Shown here: one piece after another, positions 8,199-16,220 of the stretch
Layout: each line of letters begins with the position of its first letter
Position numbering within the stretch: position 1 is the stretch's first letter
From: Streptomyces albospinus
GTDB taxonomy: Bacteria > Actinomycetota > Actinomycetes > Streptomycetales > Streptomycetaceae
NCBI RefSeq assembly: GCF_014648695.1
Contig: NZ_BMRP01000003.1
Coordinates: 258,147-322,146, forward strand
DNA length: 64,000 bases
Reading direction: 5' to 3'
Translations under genes and position numbers: made by a program
Notes under the pieces: generated by a model
Databases searched by the model: none
Told to the model about the DNA's origin: nothing
The model's input: the letters and a program-made list of their open reading frames with translations, nothing else

Positions 8199-9113
8199 TC
8201 AGAGGTGCTTGTCGAGCCAGCCGAGCAGATCGTGCTGGACCTCGTCGCGGTGGGTCTCGTTGAGGATCTCGTGGCGGGCGCCGGGGTAGCCGCGCCAGGT
8301 CAGCTCGCGGATGCCGAGATAGCGGAAGTCCTCCAGGAGTTCATGGATCAGGGTCAGCCGCTGGTGGCAGGGGTCCTGGTCGCCGACCGCGATGTGGACG
8401 GGCAGGCCCCGGGGGATGCGGGCGAGGTGGGCCGGGTCGTTGACCTTGCGGACGGCCCGTACCCAGTCGAGGGCGAGGCCGGCGCAGAACGGGAAGCCGC
8501 ACTGTTCGTCGGCCACGTAGCGGTCCACTTCGGCGGTGTCGCGGGAGAGCCATTCGTAGCCGGTGCGGTGCGGGAAGGCGTCGTTGAAGAAGCCGAAGGT
8601 GCGCGGGATGAAGGACGAGAGGTGGGCGCGGCCGTGGGCGGCGATCTCCGCCTCCAGTTCGGCGGACGCGGCGTCGATGTCCAGGCCCGGCAGTGTGCGG
8701 AAGGCGCCGGTGAGGATCAGCCCGGCGAGGTCGGCGCCGTATTCCTGGGCGTAGTCGCGGGCCAGCATCGCGCCCATGCTGTGGCCGAGGAGGACGAGCG
8801 GGACGCCGGGGTGGGCGGCGGCGGCGTGGTCGCCGATGCCCTTGAGGTCGCCGACGATCGCCCGCCAGGCGTCCTCGCCGACCACGCCGAGGCCGCCGGT
8901 GGTGGCGGCGGTGGCGCCGTGGCCGCGGTGGTCGGAGGCTACGACGGCGTAGCCGTGGCCGGCCAGGAAGCGGGCGAAGCGGTCGTAGCGGCGGCCGTGT
9001 TCGGCGGCGCCGTGGGCGATCTGGACGAGGGCGCGCGGCACCCCGGACTCCGGGAGCCAGGTGTAGGTGGCGATTCGGGCGCCGTCGGGGGCCTGGTGGA
9101 AGTCCTGCTGCAT
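8199..9113 (-). CDS. Alpha/beta hydrolase, monoacylglycerol-lipase-like
   Basis: The protein has 304 residues and starts at ATG with a clear GGAGG upstream. The nucleophile elbow GHSMG lies near residue 109, and the oxyanion region HGAAEHGRRYDRFARFL is typical of the serine aminopeptidase S33/monoacylglycerol lipase family. Asp in HIAVGDQDPCH near 247 and His in GARHEILNE near 280 complete the triad. Likely activity is hydrolysis of monoglycerides, lysophospholipids or small esters in the cytoplasm, since no signal peptide is seen. An in-frame extension upstream lacks Streptomyces codon bias and was rejected. Confidence 0.88.
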   Translation of the reverse strand: MQQDFHQAPDGARIATYTWLPESGVPRALVQIAHGAAEHGRRYDRFARFLAGHGYAVVASDHRGHGATAATTGGLGVVGEDAWRAIVGDLKGIGDHAAAAHPGVPLVLLGHSMGAMLARDYAQEYGADLAGLILTGAFRTLPGLDIDAASAELEAEIAAHGRAHLSSFIPRTFGFFNDAFPHRTGYEWLSRDTAEVDRYVADEQCGFPFCAGLALDWVRAVRKVNDPAHLARIPRGLPVHIAVGDQDPCHQRLTLIHELLEDFRYLGIRELTWRGYPGARHEILNETHRDEVQHDLLGWLDKHL

Positions 9114-9278
9114 CGTTGCCTCCTGGGCTGGCGGGCGTCGGTCGCGCCCACTCTGTCCCGCCGGGCGGCGGTGCGCCACGGGGCGCGCGGCGGAGTTGGC
9201 CCGCGGCCCGCGCGGCGTGGCACGATCAGGCGGTTCTGTGTCGGCCCTGTGCCGCAACCCCCTTTCGTAGGAGGATCG

Positions 9279-12200
9279 TTGGACACCACAGACCGTTCCG
9301 GCGACGTGCCGATCCGGCGTTCGCCGCTGTCCCGCCGCAGATTTCTCCAGGGCACCGCGTCGGCCGCCGCCGCGGCCGGGCTCGCCGGGGTCGCCGCCCC
9401 CACGTCCGCGGCGGCGCAGCCCGCCGCCGGCGCGTCCGGCGCCGCCCTCTCCTTCACCGCCGCGACCAATGGCGCGGCCTCCCTCGCCCCGGCCGGCGAC
9501 CGGCTGGTCGCCGAGGTCCAGAACGTCCTGTGGTCGCTGCCCCGCACCGGCGGCGACGCGGTGGCGCTGACCCCGCCCGACCTGGAACCGACCCGTCCGG
9601 TGCACTCCCCCGACGGCCGCCGGATCGCCGTCTGCGCCTACCGGGGCGGCAACTTCCACCTCTGGACGCTGCACGCCGACGGCTCCGGCCTCCAACAGCT
9701 GACCGACGGCCCCTGGGACGACCGCGGGCCCGCCTGGTCGCCGGACGGGACCCGGATCGCGTTCGCCTCGGAGCGCGGCGGCGACGCGGTGAGCGGCAGC
9801 CCGTACCGGTTATGGGTGCTGGAGGTGAAGACCAGGCGGCTCACCCGGGTGACCGGGCTGCCCGGCCAGGAGGGTCCCCATCAGGACGGCGCCTGGGAGG
9901 ACTTCGACCCGTGCTGGTCGCCGGACGGCTCGCGGCTCTTCTTCGTCCGCGGGCAGGTGGCCGGCACCGCGCTGGCCTCCCGTACGGTCGCTTCGGTGCC
10001 CGCCGACGGGCAGGGCGCGGTGCGCACCGAGCACACCGAGACGGCCGCGGCCCAGGTGATGGTCCCGGCGGTCTCCCCCGCCGGGCGGCTGGCGTATCTG
10101 CGGACCACCGACTATCCGGGCCCGACCTGCACGCTGGTGGTGGACGGTGCGGCGGTCGCTGTCGGCGGGGACGTGGAGCCGGTGCCGCCGCGCTGGGTGT
10201 CGCGCGAGGAGCTGCTGCTGACGGTCGGCGGCCAGTTCCGGATCGTACGGCCCGCCGCCCCGGAGCACGCCGAGCGCATTCCGTTCGCCGCCCGTCTGCC
10301 GCTGCACCGCCCCGAGTACCGCGTCAAGGACTACGGCTTCGAGCGGACCGCGGCCGGTCCGGTGCGCGGGGTGCATCTGCCCGCGCTCTCCCCCGACGGC
10401 CGCACGGTCGCCTTCGCGGCGCTCAACTCCCTGTGGCTGGCGCCCACTTCGGGTGGCGGCGCGCCGCGCCGGATCACCGCCGCCGACGCCACCCGCTATG
10501 TGCTCGCGCCGAGCTGGTCCCGGGACGGCCGGTCGCTGGTGTACGCGGACGACCGGGACGGGCTGTTCGCGGTGCGCCGCCGGGAGCTGGAGTCCGGGAC
10601 GGAGACGGTGCTGGCGACCGGCGGGCGGGTGCAGCCGGCGCTGTCCCCGGACGGCGGGCGGCTGGCCGCGCTCGACATGTCCGGCAACCTCGTCGTCCGG
10701 ACGCTGGCGGACGGCACGGAGAAGGTGCTGGCCGCGCCGATGGGCGCCGGCGGGCTGCCGGGCCGACCCAGCTGGTCGCCGGACGGCCGCTATCTGGCGC
10801 TGTGCGACCGCAACCGGCTCAACCGCCGGTTCCGCGAGGGCTACAACGTCATCCGGATCGTCGACGCCGAGTCCGGCAAGGACCGGCTGTACCCGGTCGC
10901 CGAGCATGTCTCGATCGCCGACCGCTACGACTCGGGCCCGGTCTGGTCGCCGGACGGCCGGCTGCTGGCGCTGATCGCCGAGTCGGCGCTGTGGGTGCTG
11001 CCGGTGCGGTCCGACGGGACGCCGGACGGCCCGCCGCGGCAGCTGACCGAGGAGGCCGCCGACCACCCTTCGTGGTCCGGGGACTCCGCGACGCTGCTGT
11101 ACCTCTCCGCCGGGAGGCTGCGGCTGATCCCGGTGTCCGGCGGCCCGGCGCGGACCGTCCCGGTCGCCCTGGAACGCCGCCCCTCGCGCGCCCGGGACAC
11201 CGTCGTGCACGCGGGCCGGTTCTGGGACGGGACCGGCGAGGCGGTGCGCGAGGACGTCGACGTCGTCGTACGGGAGGGGCGGATCACGGCCGTGGAGCCG
11301 CACCGGGCGTCCCGTGCCGGTACCGCCCGGCGGGTGGACGCCTCGACGAAGACCGTGCTGCCCGGCCTGTGGGACGCGCACACGCACCCGTGGCAGACGA
11401 CGTACGGCGGCCGGCAGACCGCGCTCCAGCTCGCGTACGGCATCACCACCACCGTCTCCTGCGGCGGCTTCTCGTACGAACAGGCCCGCCTCCGCGAGGC
11501 GTTGGCCGCCGAGGCGCTGACCGGGCCGCGGCTGCTGAGCTGCGGTGAGCTGCTGGACGGCGGCCGGGTCGCGTACAGCATGGGGCGGGCGCACCGCACC
11601 CGGGAGGGGCTGCGGCGGTCGCTGGAGCGCGGTGCGGCGCTGGACTGGGACTTCGTCAAGACCTATGTCAGAGCGCCGGGTTGGGTGATGGCGGAGGCCG
11701 CGCGGTTCGCCCACGAGCGGCTCGGGGTGCGCTCAGGGAGCCATCTGCTCACTCCCGGCATGCAGCTGGGGCAGGACCTGACGACCCATCTCCAGGCCAC
11801 CCAGCGGCTGGAGTTCGGACACGCGGTGTCCAGCACCGGGCATGCGTACCAGGACGTCGAGGAGGTCTACACGGGCAGCGGCTTCCATATGCTCGCCACC
11901 CCGTTCTCGGCGACCCCGCTGATCGGCGAGGATCCGGCGCTGGCCGCGGACGTGCGGGTGACCAGGCTGATGCCGCCGTGGGACACCGCGGTCGTGCGGG
12001 AGGGCTCCGGGCGCCGGCCGACGCCCGCGCAACTGGCCGACATCCAGACCGAAGTGGGCGTCTATCGGCGGATCCTGGGCGGCGGCGGGCTGATCGCGCT
12101 GGGCACCGACCAGCCGCTGGTGGCGGTCGGGCTGTCGATGCACCTGGCCCTGCGGGCGCTGCACCGCGGCGGGCTGACGGTGAGCCAGACGCTGCGGACG

Positions 12201-12494
12201 GCGACCGCGCTGCCGGCCCGGGTGTTCGGCGCGGACCGGGACCTGGGGACGCTGGAGGTCGGCAAGCTGGGCGATATGACGCTGGTGGACGGCGATCCGT
12301 TCAGCGACTTCAGCACCCTTGTGCGGACCTCGGCGGTGGTCAAGGGCGGCCGGCTGTACGAGCAGCGGGCGCTGGTGGACGCCTTCCCGGCGCCCGAGGA
12401 GCATGCGCTGCGCTCGATGGCTGCGGCCGGTACCGACTGGCTGGAGGTGGGCCGCCAGCAGCGGCGCGAGTCCTGCTGCGGCGCCGGGCACTGA
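9279..12494 (+). CDS. Tat-exported beta-propeller/amidohydrolase fusion
   Basis: The protein has 1071 residues and starts at TTG. The start is set by AGGAGG at 9269-9274 and by the twin-arginine signal RRSPLSRRRFLQGTASAAAA that follows, ending in an Ala-rich cleavage region. Residues about 60-630 hold repeated TolB/PD40 blades, each with an SPDG or similar turn (for example SPDGRRIAV and SPDGTRIAFAS). The last 430 residues are an amidohydrolase domain with the metal-binding HxH in DAHTHPW near residue 700, His residues near 820-860, and the closing imidazolonepropionase-like segment LGTLEVGKLGDMTLVDGDPF. The family hydrolyses amide or related C-N bonds; the substrate here is unknown. Folding in the cytoplasm before Tat export would suit a metal-loaded enzyme. 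Confidence 0.9.
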   Translation: MDTTDRSGDVPIRRSPLSRRRFLQGTASAAAAAGLAGVAAPTSAAAQPAAGASGAALSFTAATNGAASLAPAGDRLVAEVQNVLWSLPRTGGDAVALTPPDLEPTRPVHSPDGRRIAVCAYRGGNFHLWTLHADGSGLQQLTDGPWDDRGPAWSPDGTRIAFASERGGDAVSGSPYRLWVLEVKTRRLTRVTGLPGQEGPHQDGAWEDFDPCWSPDGSRLFFVRGQVAGTALASRTVASVPADGQGAVRTEHTETAAAQVMVPAVSPAGRLAYLRTTDYPGPTCTLVVDGAAVAVGGDVEPVPPRWVSREELLLTVGGQFRIVRPAAPEHAERIPFAARLPLHRPEYRVKDYGFERTAAGPVRGVHLPALSPDGRTVAFAALNSLWLAPTSGGGAPRRITAADATRYVLAPSWSRDGRSLVYADDRDGLFAVRRRELESGTETVLATGGRVQPALSPDGGRLAALDMSGNLVVRTLADGTEKVLAAPMGAGGLPGRPSWSPDGRYLALCDRNRLNRRFREGYNVIRIVDAESGKDRLYPVAEHVSIADRYDSGPVWSPDGRLLALIAESALWVLPVRSDGTPDGPPRQLTEEAADHPSWSGDSATLLYLSAGRLRLIPVSGGPARTVPVALERRPSRARDTVVHAGRFWDGTGEAVREDVDVVVREGRITAVEPHRASRAGTARRVDASTKTVLPGLWDAHTHPWQTTYGGRQTALQLAYGITTTVSCGGFSYEQARLREALAAEALTGPRLLSCGELLDGGRVAYSMGRAHRTREGLRRSLERGAALDWDFVKTYVRAPGWVMAEAARFAHERLGVRSGSHLLTPGMQLGQDLTTHLQATQRLEFGHAVSSTGHAYQDVEEVYTGSGFHMLATPFSATPLIGEDPALAADVRVTRLMPPWDTAVVREGSGRRPTPAQLADIQTEVGVYRRILGGGGLIALGTDQPLVAVGLSMHLALRALHRGGLTVSQTLRTATALPARVFGADRDLGTLEVGKLGDMTLVDGDPFSDFSTLVRTSAVVKGGRLYEQRALVDAFPAPEEHALRSMAAAGTDWLEVGRQQRRESCCGAGH

Positions 12495-12531
12495 CCCGCG
12501 GCACCGGCTGCTGCGAGGCCGGGTGGCGCGG

Positions 12532-12569
12532 GGTGGCGCGGTTCCGGGACGGTCCGGGGCCGCGCCACC
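12532..12569 (+). terminator. GC-rich hairpin terminator after the amidohydrolase gene
   Basis: A perfect 10-bp stem (GGTGGCGCGG with CCGCGCCACC) closes an 18-base loop, 38 bases beyond the stop codon. It has no U-tract. An upstream tandem copy of the left arm (GGTGGCGCGG at 12522) could form an alternative pairing. Confidence 0.5.
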
Positions 12570-12636
12570 AGCGTCTCGAACAGGGGGGTGGTGCGGCCGT
12601 GGCGCGTGCGCCAACTGTTCACGCAATCGCACCCAG

Positions 12637-12666
12637 TTGATGTTTCGTGCGGTCCGCAGTAGGTAT
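12637..12666 (+). promoter_or_regulatory. Candidate vegetative promoter for the acyl-CoA dehydrogenase gene
   Basis: TTGATG at 12637-12642 and TAGGTA at 12660-12665 are separated by 17 bases. They lie in a locally AT-richer stretch about 125 bases before the TTG start. The leader up to 12790 shows no other clear element. Confidence 0.45.
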
Positions 12667-12790
12667 GCCAACGGGTATTGCACGCGGTAAGCGGCAGATC
12701 ACGTTCCGGTACGACCACAGGCGGCGCCGCCGGTGCCGCCCCGAGAGAGGGAGCGGCCAGCGCGGGACAGATCGCGGAGGAGGGCTCGTC

Positions 12791-14041
12791 TTGCACCGCT
12801 ACTTCACCGACCAGCGGCATGAGGCACTCCGGCAGCGGGTGCGGGACTTCGCCGAGCGCGAGGTCCGGCCCCGGATTGCGGAGATGGAGGCGAACCGCAC
12901 GGTCTGCCACGACCTGTCGCGTCTGATCGCCCGCCAGGGATGGCTCGGCGCGACGGTGCACCGCGCCTACGGCGGGATGGGCGCCGGGCATGTCGCCAAG
13001 ACCCTCATCATCGAGGAGCTCTCGCGGGTCAGCGCCGCGATGGGCGCCATGGTGCAGGCCTCCCAGCTGGGCGTAGCGAAGATCGTCCACTTCGGCAACG
13101 AGGAGCAGAAGAAGACCTGGCTGCCGGCCATCGCGTCCGGCGACTGCCTGCCGACCATCGCGGTCACCGAACCGCAGTCCGGCGGCCATGTGCTGGGCAT
13201 GGCCTCCACCGCAGTCCGGGACGGCGACGGCTACGTCCTCAACGGCCGCAAGATCTACGTCGGCAACAGCCATGTCGGCGATCTGCACGGCGTGGTGGTC
13301 CGCACCGGAGAGGGCTCCAAGGGCCTGTCGGCCTTCCTCGTCGAGACCGGCACCCCCGGCTTCCGGGTCGGCTCCGAGCAGCCCACCATGGGGCTGCACG
13401 GTTTCGGCTTCGGCGAGCTGTTCTTCGACGACTGCCGGGTGCCCGCGGCGAACCTGCTGGGCAGTGAGGGCGACGGGCTGTCCGTGGCGTACTCCTCCAG
13501 CGTGCTGTACGGGCGGCCCAACCTGACCGCGGTGTCACTGGGCATCCACCAGGCGGTGCTGGACGAGACCACCCGGTTCTGCACCGAGCGGCACCGCTAC
13601 GGCGAACCGCTCGCCGACCTGGCCACCGTCAAACTCAAACTCGGCCGGATCCAGTCCCGGCTGCTGCTCGCCCGGCTGTCCGCCTACCACGCGGTGCATC
13701 TCCTGGACCAGGGGCTGCCGTGCGACGCGGAGCTGATGAACGCCAAGCTGGTGAATGTGGAGTCGGCCCTGGAGTCGGCGCGCGACGCGATGGACGTCCA
13801 TGCCGCCTGCGGCCTCTTCACCGACCGGCCCGTGGAGCGCTTCCTGCGCGATGCGCACCACGTCTTCGCACCGGCCGGCACCTCGGACATCCAGCTGCTG
13901 CGGCTGGGCGAACTGGCGCTGGGCCAGGTCAAGGGCGAGTGGTCCGGCCGGCTTGCGGAGCTGGTACGGCGGGAGCCGGCCGAGTGGCCGGAGGAGGCGG
14001 AACTGCCGGACGGGCCGGCACCGCTCGCCCGGCTGACCTGA
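12791..14041 (+). CDS. Acyl-CoA dehydrogenase family flavoprotein lacking the usual catalytic Glu
   Basis: The protein has 416 residues and starts at TTG, preceded by GGAGGAGGG. The fold is evident: N-terminal helical domain (YFTDQRHEALRQRVRDFAE), middle beta domain with AVTEPQSGG near residue 123, and C-terminal domain with ERHRYGEPLADLATVKLKL. The flavin-binding Arg in RHRYG and the closing PAGTSDIQLLRLGE are conserved. The canonical YEGT-type Glu that abstracts the alpha proton is Ala here (APAGT). The alternative Glu position of isovaleryl-CoA dehydrogenase also seems not to be Glu. It may dehydrogenate an unusual acyl thioester or act as an oxidase-like enzyme. No acyl carrier protein or CoA ligase lies next to it. 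Confidence 0.85.
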   Translation: MHRYFTDQRHEALRQRVRDFAEREVRPRIAEMEANRTVCHDLSRLIARQGWLGATVHRAYGGMGAGHVAKTLIIEELSRVSAAMGAMVQASQLGVAKIVHFGNEEQKKTWLPAIASGDCLPTIAVTEPQSGGHVLGMASTAVRDGDGYVLNGRKIYVGNSHVGDLHGVVVRTGEGSKGLSAFLVETGTPGFRVGSEQPTMGLHGFGFGELFFDDCRVPAANLLGSEGDGLSVAYSSSVLYGRPNLTAVSLGIHQAVLDETTRFCTERHRYGEPLADLATVKLKLGRIQSRLLLARLSAYHAVHLLDQGLPCDAELMNAKLVNVESALESARDAMDVHAACGLFTDRPVERFLRDAHHVFAPAGTSDIQLLRLGELALGQVKGEWSGRLAELVRREPAEWPEEAELPDGPAPLARLT

Positions 14042-14115
14042 GCACCGGACGCGGGCCGCCGCCGTACCGCGGCCCCGGAGCCGACCGGACGGACCCCGTT
14101 GCCGGGCGCTCCGGT

Positions 14116-14775
14116 TCAGGACTCCTCGGACTCGGACGCCTTCTGTCGGCGCTCCATCTCGCCGATCTGCTCGACGAGTTCGGCGGCCAGCGACTTGATC
14201 GTGTGCAGCCCCTCCCGCCCCCAGGGGCGCGGTTCGAGGTCGACGACGCAGACGGTGCCCAGCGTCATGCCCGTATGGTCGATCAGCGGCGCGCCCATAT
14301 ACGTGCGGATGCCGAGCTCGTCGACGACGGGATTGCCGGCGAACCGCGGATAGTCGCAGACGTCCTCCAGAACCAGGGCCTTGCGCCGCACCACGACGTG
14401 CGGACAGTAGCCGTGGTCGCGGGCCATCACCCGGCCCGGCCGGCCGCCGGCGGGCACCGGGCCGAGCTCGATGGCCTTGTCCTGGTCGGGCACGTAGAGA
14501 CCGGCGAAGTACTGCTCGCGCTCGTCGATGAAGTTGACCATGGCGTACGGGGTATCGGTGGTCCGCGCGAGCTTGCGCGCGAAATCGTCGAACGCGGGCA
14601 GCGGATCCTTGCCGATGCCCAGCTCGCGCAGCCGGCGCACCCGGGCCGGGGCCTCGTCGTCCTGCGGGGTGAGCATCAGATGGCGGGTCAGGTCGTAGGA
14701 GGCGTAGGGGATACGGGAAGAGGGGTAGCGGGAGGCGGGGAAGTGGGAGAAGGGGTAACGGGACGGGTGGTTCAC
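14116..14775 (-). CDS. GAF-domain protein of the conservon operon
   Basis: The protein has 219 residues, with GTG as start. The GTG overlaps the TGA of the GTPase gene (GTGA), which strongly suggests coupled translation. The N-terminal 30 residues are Tyr/Ser/Pro/His-rich. Residues about 60-200 form a GAF domain with NFIDEREQYFAGLY, a conserved MARDHGYCPHVVVRRKALVLEDV pattern and GAPLIDHTGMTLGTVCVVDLEPRPW near the end. GAF domains bind small ligands or chromophores. Its place as the fifth gene, where other conservons often have a cytochrome P450, suggests a signal-sensing or effector role for the GTPase complex. The ligand is unknown. Confidence 0.85.
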   Translation of the reverse strand: MNHPSRYPFSHFPASRYPSSRIPYASYDLTRHLMLTPQDDEAPARVRRLRELGIGKDPLPAFDDFARKLARTTDTPYAMVNFIDEREQYFAGLYVPDQDKAIELGPVPAGGRPGRVMARDHGYCPHVVVRRKALVLEDVCDYPRFAGNPVVDELGIRTYMGAPLIDHTGMTLGTVCVVDLEPRPWGREGLHTIKSLAAELVEQIGEMERRQKASESEES

Positions 14776-15392
14776 GGGAGCTCCGGGGTGGCGGCGAGGG
14801 CGGGAGTGAGCAGGTACTCGACGAGCGACACCAGGACATGGGTGCCGGAGGAGCACTGCCGGGCGTCGCAGAGGACGACGGGGACCTCCGGCGCGAGGTC
14901 TATCGCGGCGCGGATCTCGTCGGGCTCGTAGTGGTGGGAGCCGTCGAACTCGTTGACGGCGACGATGAAGTGGATGCCGCGCCGCTCGAAGAAGTCGACC
15001 GCGGCGAAGCATTGGTCGAGGCGCCGGGTGTCGGCGAGGATGACCGCGCCGAGCGCGCCGTCGGACAGCTCGTTCCACAGGAACCAGAAGCGGGTCTGCC
15101 CGGGCGTGCCGAAGAGGTAGAGGACATGGTCCGAGTCGAGGGTGATCCGGCCGAAGTCCATCGCGACGGTCGTGGTGGTCTTCTCCTCGACCCCGGCCAG
15201 GTCGTCGGTACCGACGCTGATCTGGGTGATGACTTCCTCGGTGCTGAGCGGTTCGATCTCGCTCACCGCACCGACGAAGGTGGTCTTGCCGACCCCGAAT
15301 CCGCCCGCGACCAGGATCTTGAGCGCGGTCGGGAAGGGATCGGGTCCGGGGTCCCCCATGGCCGGGGGGTCACAGTCGTTGACGAAGTCCAT
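14772..15392 (-). CDS. Conservon GTPase (CvnD-type)
   Basis: The protein has 206 residues. It starts at the ATG encoding MDFVND, the usual beginning for this family, and overlaps the 3' end of the DUF742 gene by 23 bases. The Walker A/G1 motif GGFGVGKTT lies near residue 32, the G3-like FGTPGQTRFWFLW near 101, and the NEFDG segment near 145 stands for NKxD. Such small MglA/Arf-like GTPases act with a sensor kinase-like protein, a roadblock protein and a DUF742 protein in a membrane-associated, G-protein-like complex in Streptomyces. The four partners are all encoded upstream in the same operon. Confidence 0.93.
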   Translation of the reverse strand: MDFVNDCDPPAMGDPGPDPFPTALKILVAGGFGVGKTTFVGAVSEIEPLSTEEVITQISVGTDDLAGVEEKTTTTVAMDFGRITLDSDHVLYLFGTPGQTRFWFLWNELSDGALGAVILADTRRLDQCFAAVDFFERRGIHFIVAVNEFDGSHHYEPDEIRAAIDLAPEVPVVLCDARQCSSGTHVLVSLVEYLLTPALAATPELP

Positions 15393-15774
15393 GCAACACC
15401 GCCTCCAGCAGGGCACGGTCAGTACGGGACGCGGGCCCGGCCGAAACGGCGGCGGGGGCCCGCGCGGTGAGCGCGCCGCAGGCGACGAGGTCGGCGATGA
15501 CCACCTTGGTGACCACGGCGGGAAGCCGTATGTGAGCGGCGATCTCGGCCACCGAGACCGGCCCGCCGCACAGCGCCAGGACGCGGACGTGGTCAGGTCC
15601 CTGCGCGGCGGCGGGCCGCCGTCCGGTCGCCCGCACCATGGTCAGCAGGTCGAACTGCCCCGCGGGGCGGGTCCGGCCGGTACTGACGGTGAACGGGCGG
15701 ATCATCTCGCCCGCGGCTCCGTCGTACATGGGTTGCCCGCCCGGCCACCGACGGCGGGGCAGGGCCCCGGTCAA
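15370..15774 (-). CDS. DUF742 protein (CvnC-type)
   Basis: The protein has 134 residues. The start is a TTG whose last two bases overlap the TGA of the roadblock gene (TTGA), so translation is coupled. The family signature is visible: IRPFTVSTGRTRP near residue 25, then a winged-helix-like C-terminal half (ALCGGPVSVAEIAAHIRLPAVVTKVVIADLVACGAL). In conservons DUF742 proteins associate with the histidine-kinase-like protein and the GTPase, and the winged helix may contact protein or DNA. Internal methionine starts would remove the first 15 residues but leave a poorer ribosome-binding site. Confidence 0.9.
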   Translation of the reverse strand: MTGALPRRRWPGGQPMYDGAAGEMIRPFTVSTGRTRPAGQFDLLTMVRATGRRPAAAQGPDHVRVLALCGGPVSVAEIAAHIRLPAVVTKVVIADLVACGALTARAPAAVSAGPASRTDRALLEAVLHGLRQRL

Positions 15775-16220
15775 CGACCGCCCGCCGGGGCCTGATGGCG
15801 TGCGGGGGTGGACAGGTACGGCCGGACGCTCTTGACGAGCATCCCCATCTCGTAGCCGAGCACCGCGGCGTCGGCGTCGCGCCCGGCGAGCACCGCCAGG
15901 CAGGCCCCCGTCCCGGCGGCCGAGACGAACAGGAAGGTCTCCTCCAGCTCGACGACGACCTGGAGGACGTCGCTGCCCTCCCCGAAGCGCGCGCCGGCGC
16001 TGCGGGCGAGGGAGTACAGGCCGGAGGCCAGCGCCGCCATATGGTCGGCGACATCCGGTTCGAAGCCGTGGGAAGCCTTGACGAGGCCGTCGGAGGACAG
16101 CAGTACGGCGCTTCGGGTGTGCGGTACGCGCTGTACGAGTCCGGTCAGCAGCCAGGAAAGGTCGGTGTGCTGACTTCCGCGGAACTCGGCGTGCGTCTGC
16201 GCATGCACATCACTCACCAT
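15771..16220 (-). CDS. Roadblock/LC7 domain protein (CvnB-type)
   Basis: The protein has 149 residues and starts at ATG, 11 bases inside the 3' end of the sensor-kinase gene. The roadblock fold is recognisable: DLSWLLTGLVQRVPHTRSAVLLSSDGLVKASHG near residue 20 and a central strand pair around VVVELEETFLFVSAAG. Family members are GTPase-activating or scaffolding partners of MglA-like small GTPases. It sits second in the five-gene conservon and overlaps both neighbours. Confidence 0.93.
   Translation of the reverse strand: MVSDVHAQTHAEFRGSQHTDLSWLLTGLVQRVPHTRSAVLLSSDGLVKASHGFEPDVADHMAALASGLYSLARSAGARFGEGSDVLQVVVELEETFLFVSAAGTGACLAVLAGRDADAAVLGYEMGMLVKSVRPYLSTPARHQAPAGGR

Noticed and set aside
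9116..11548. An 810-codon plus-strand open frame inside the amidohydrolase gene
   Set aside because: The same strand carries the Tat and amidohydrolase motifs in another frame. This one is a shadow rich in Arg and Gly.
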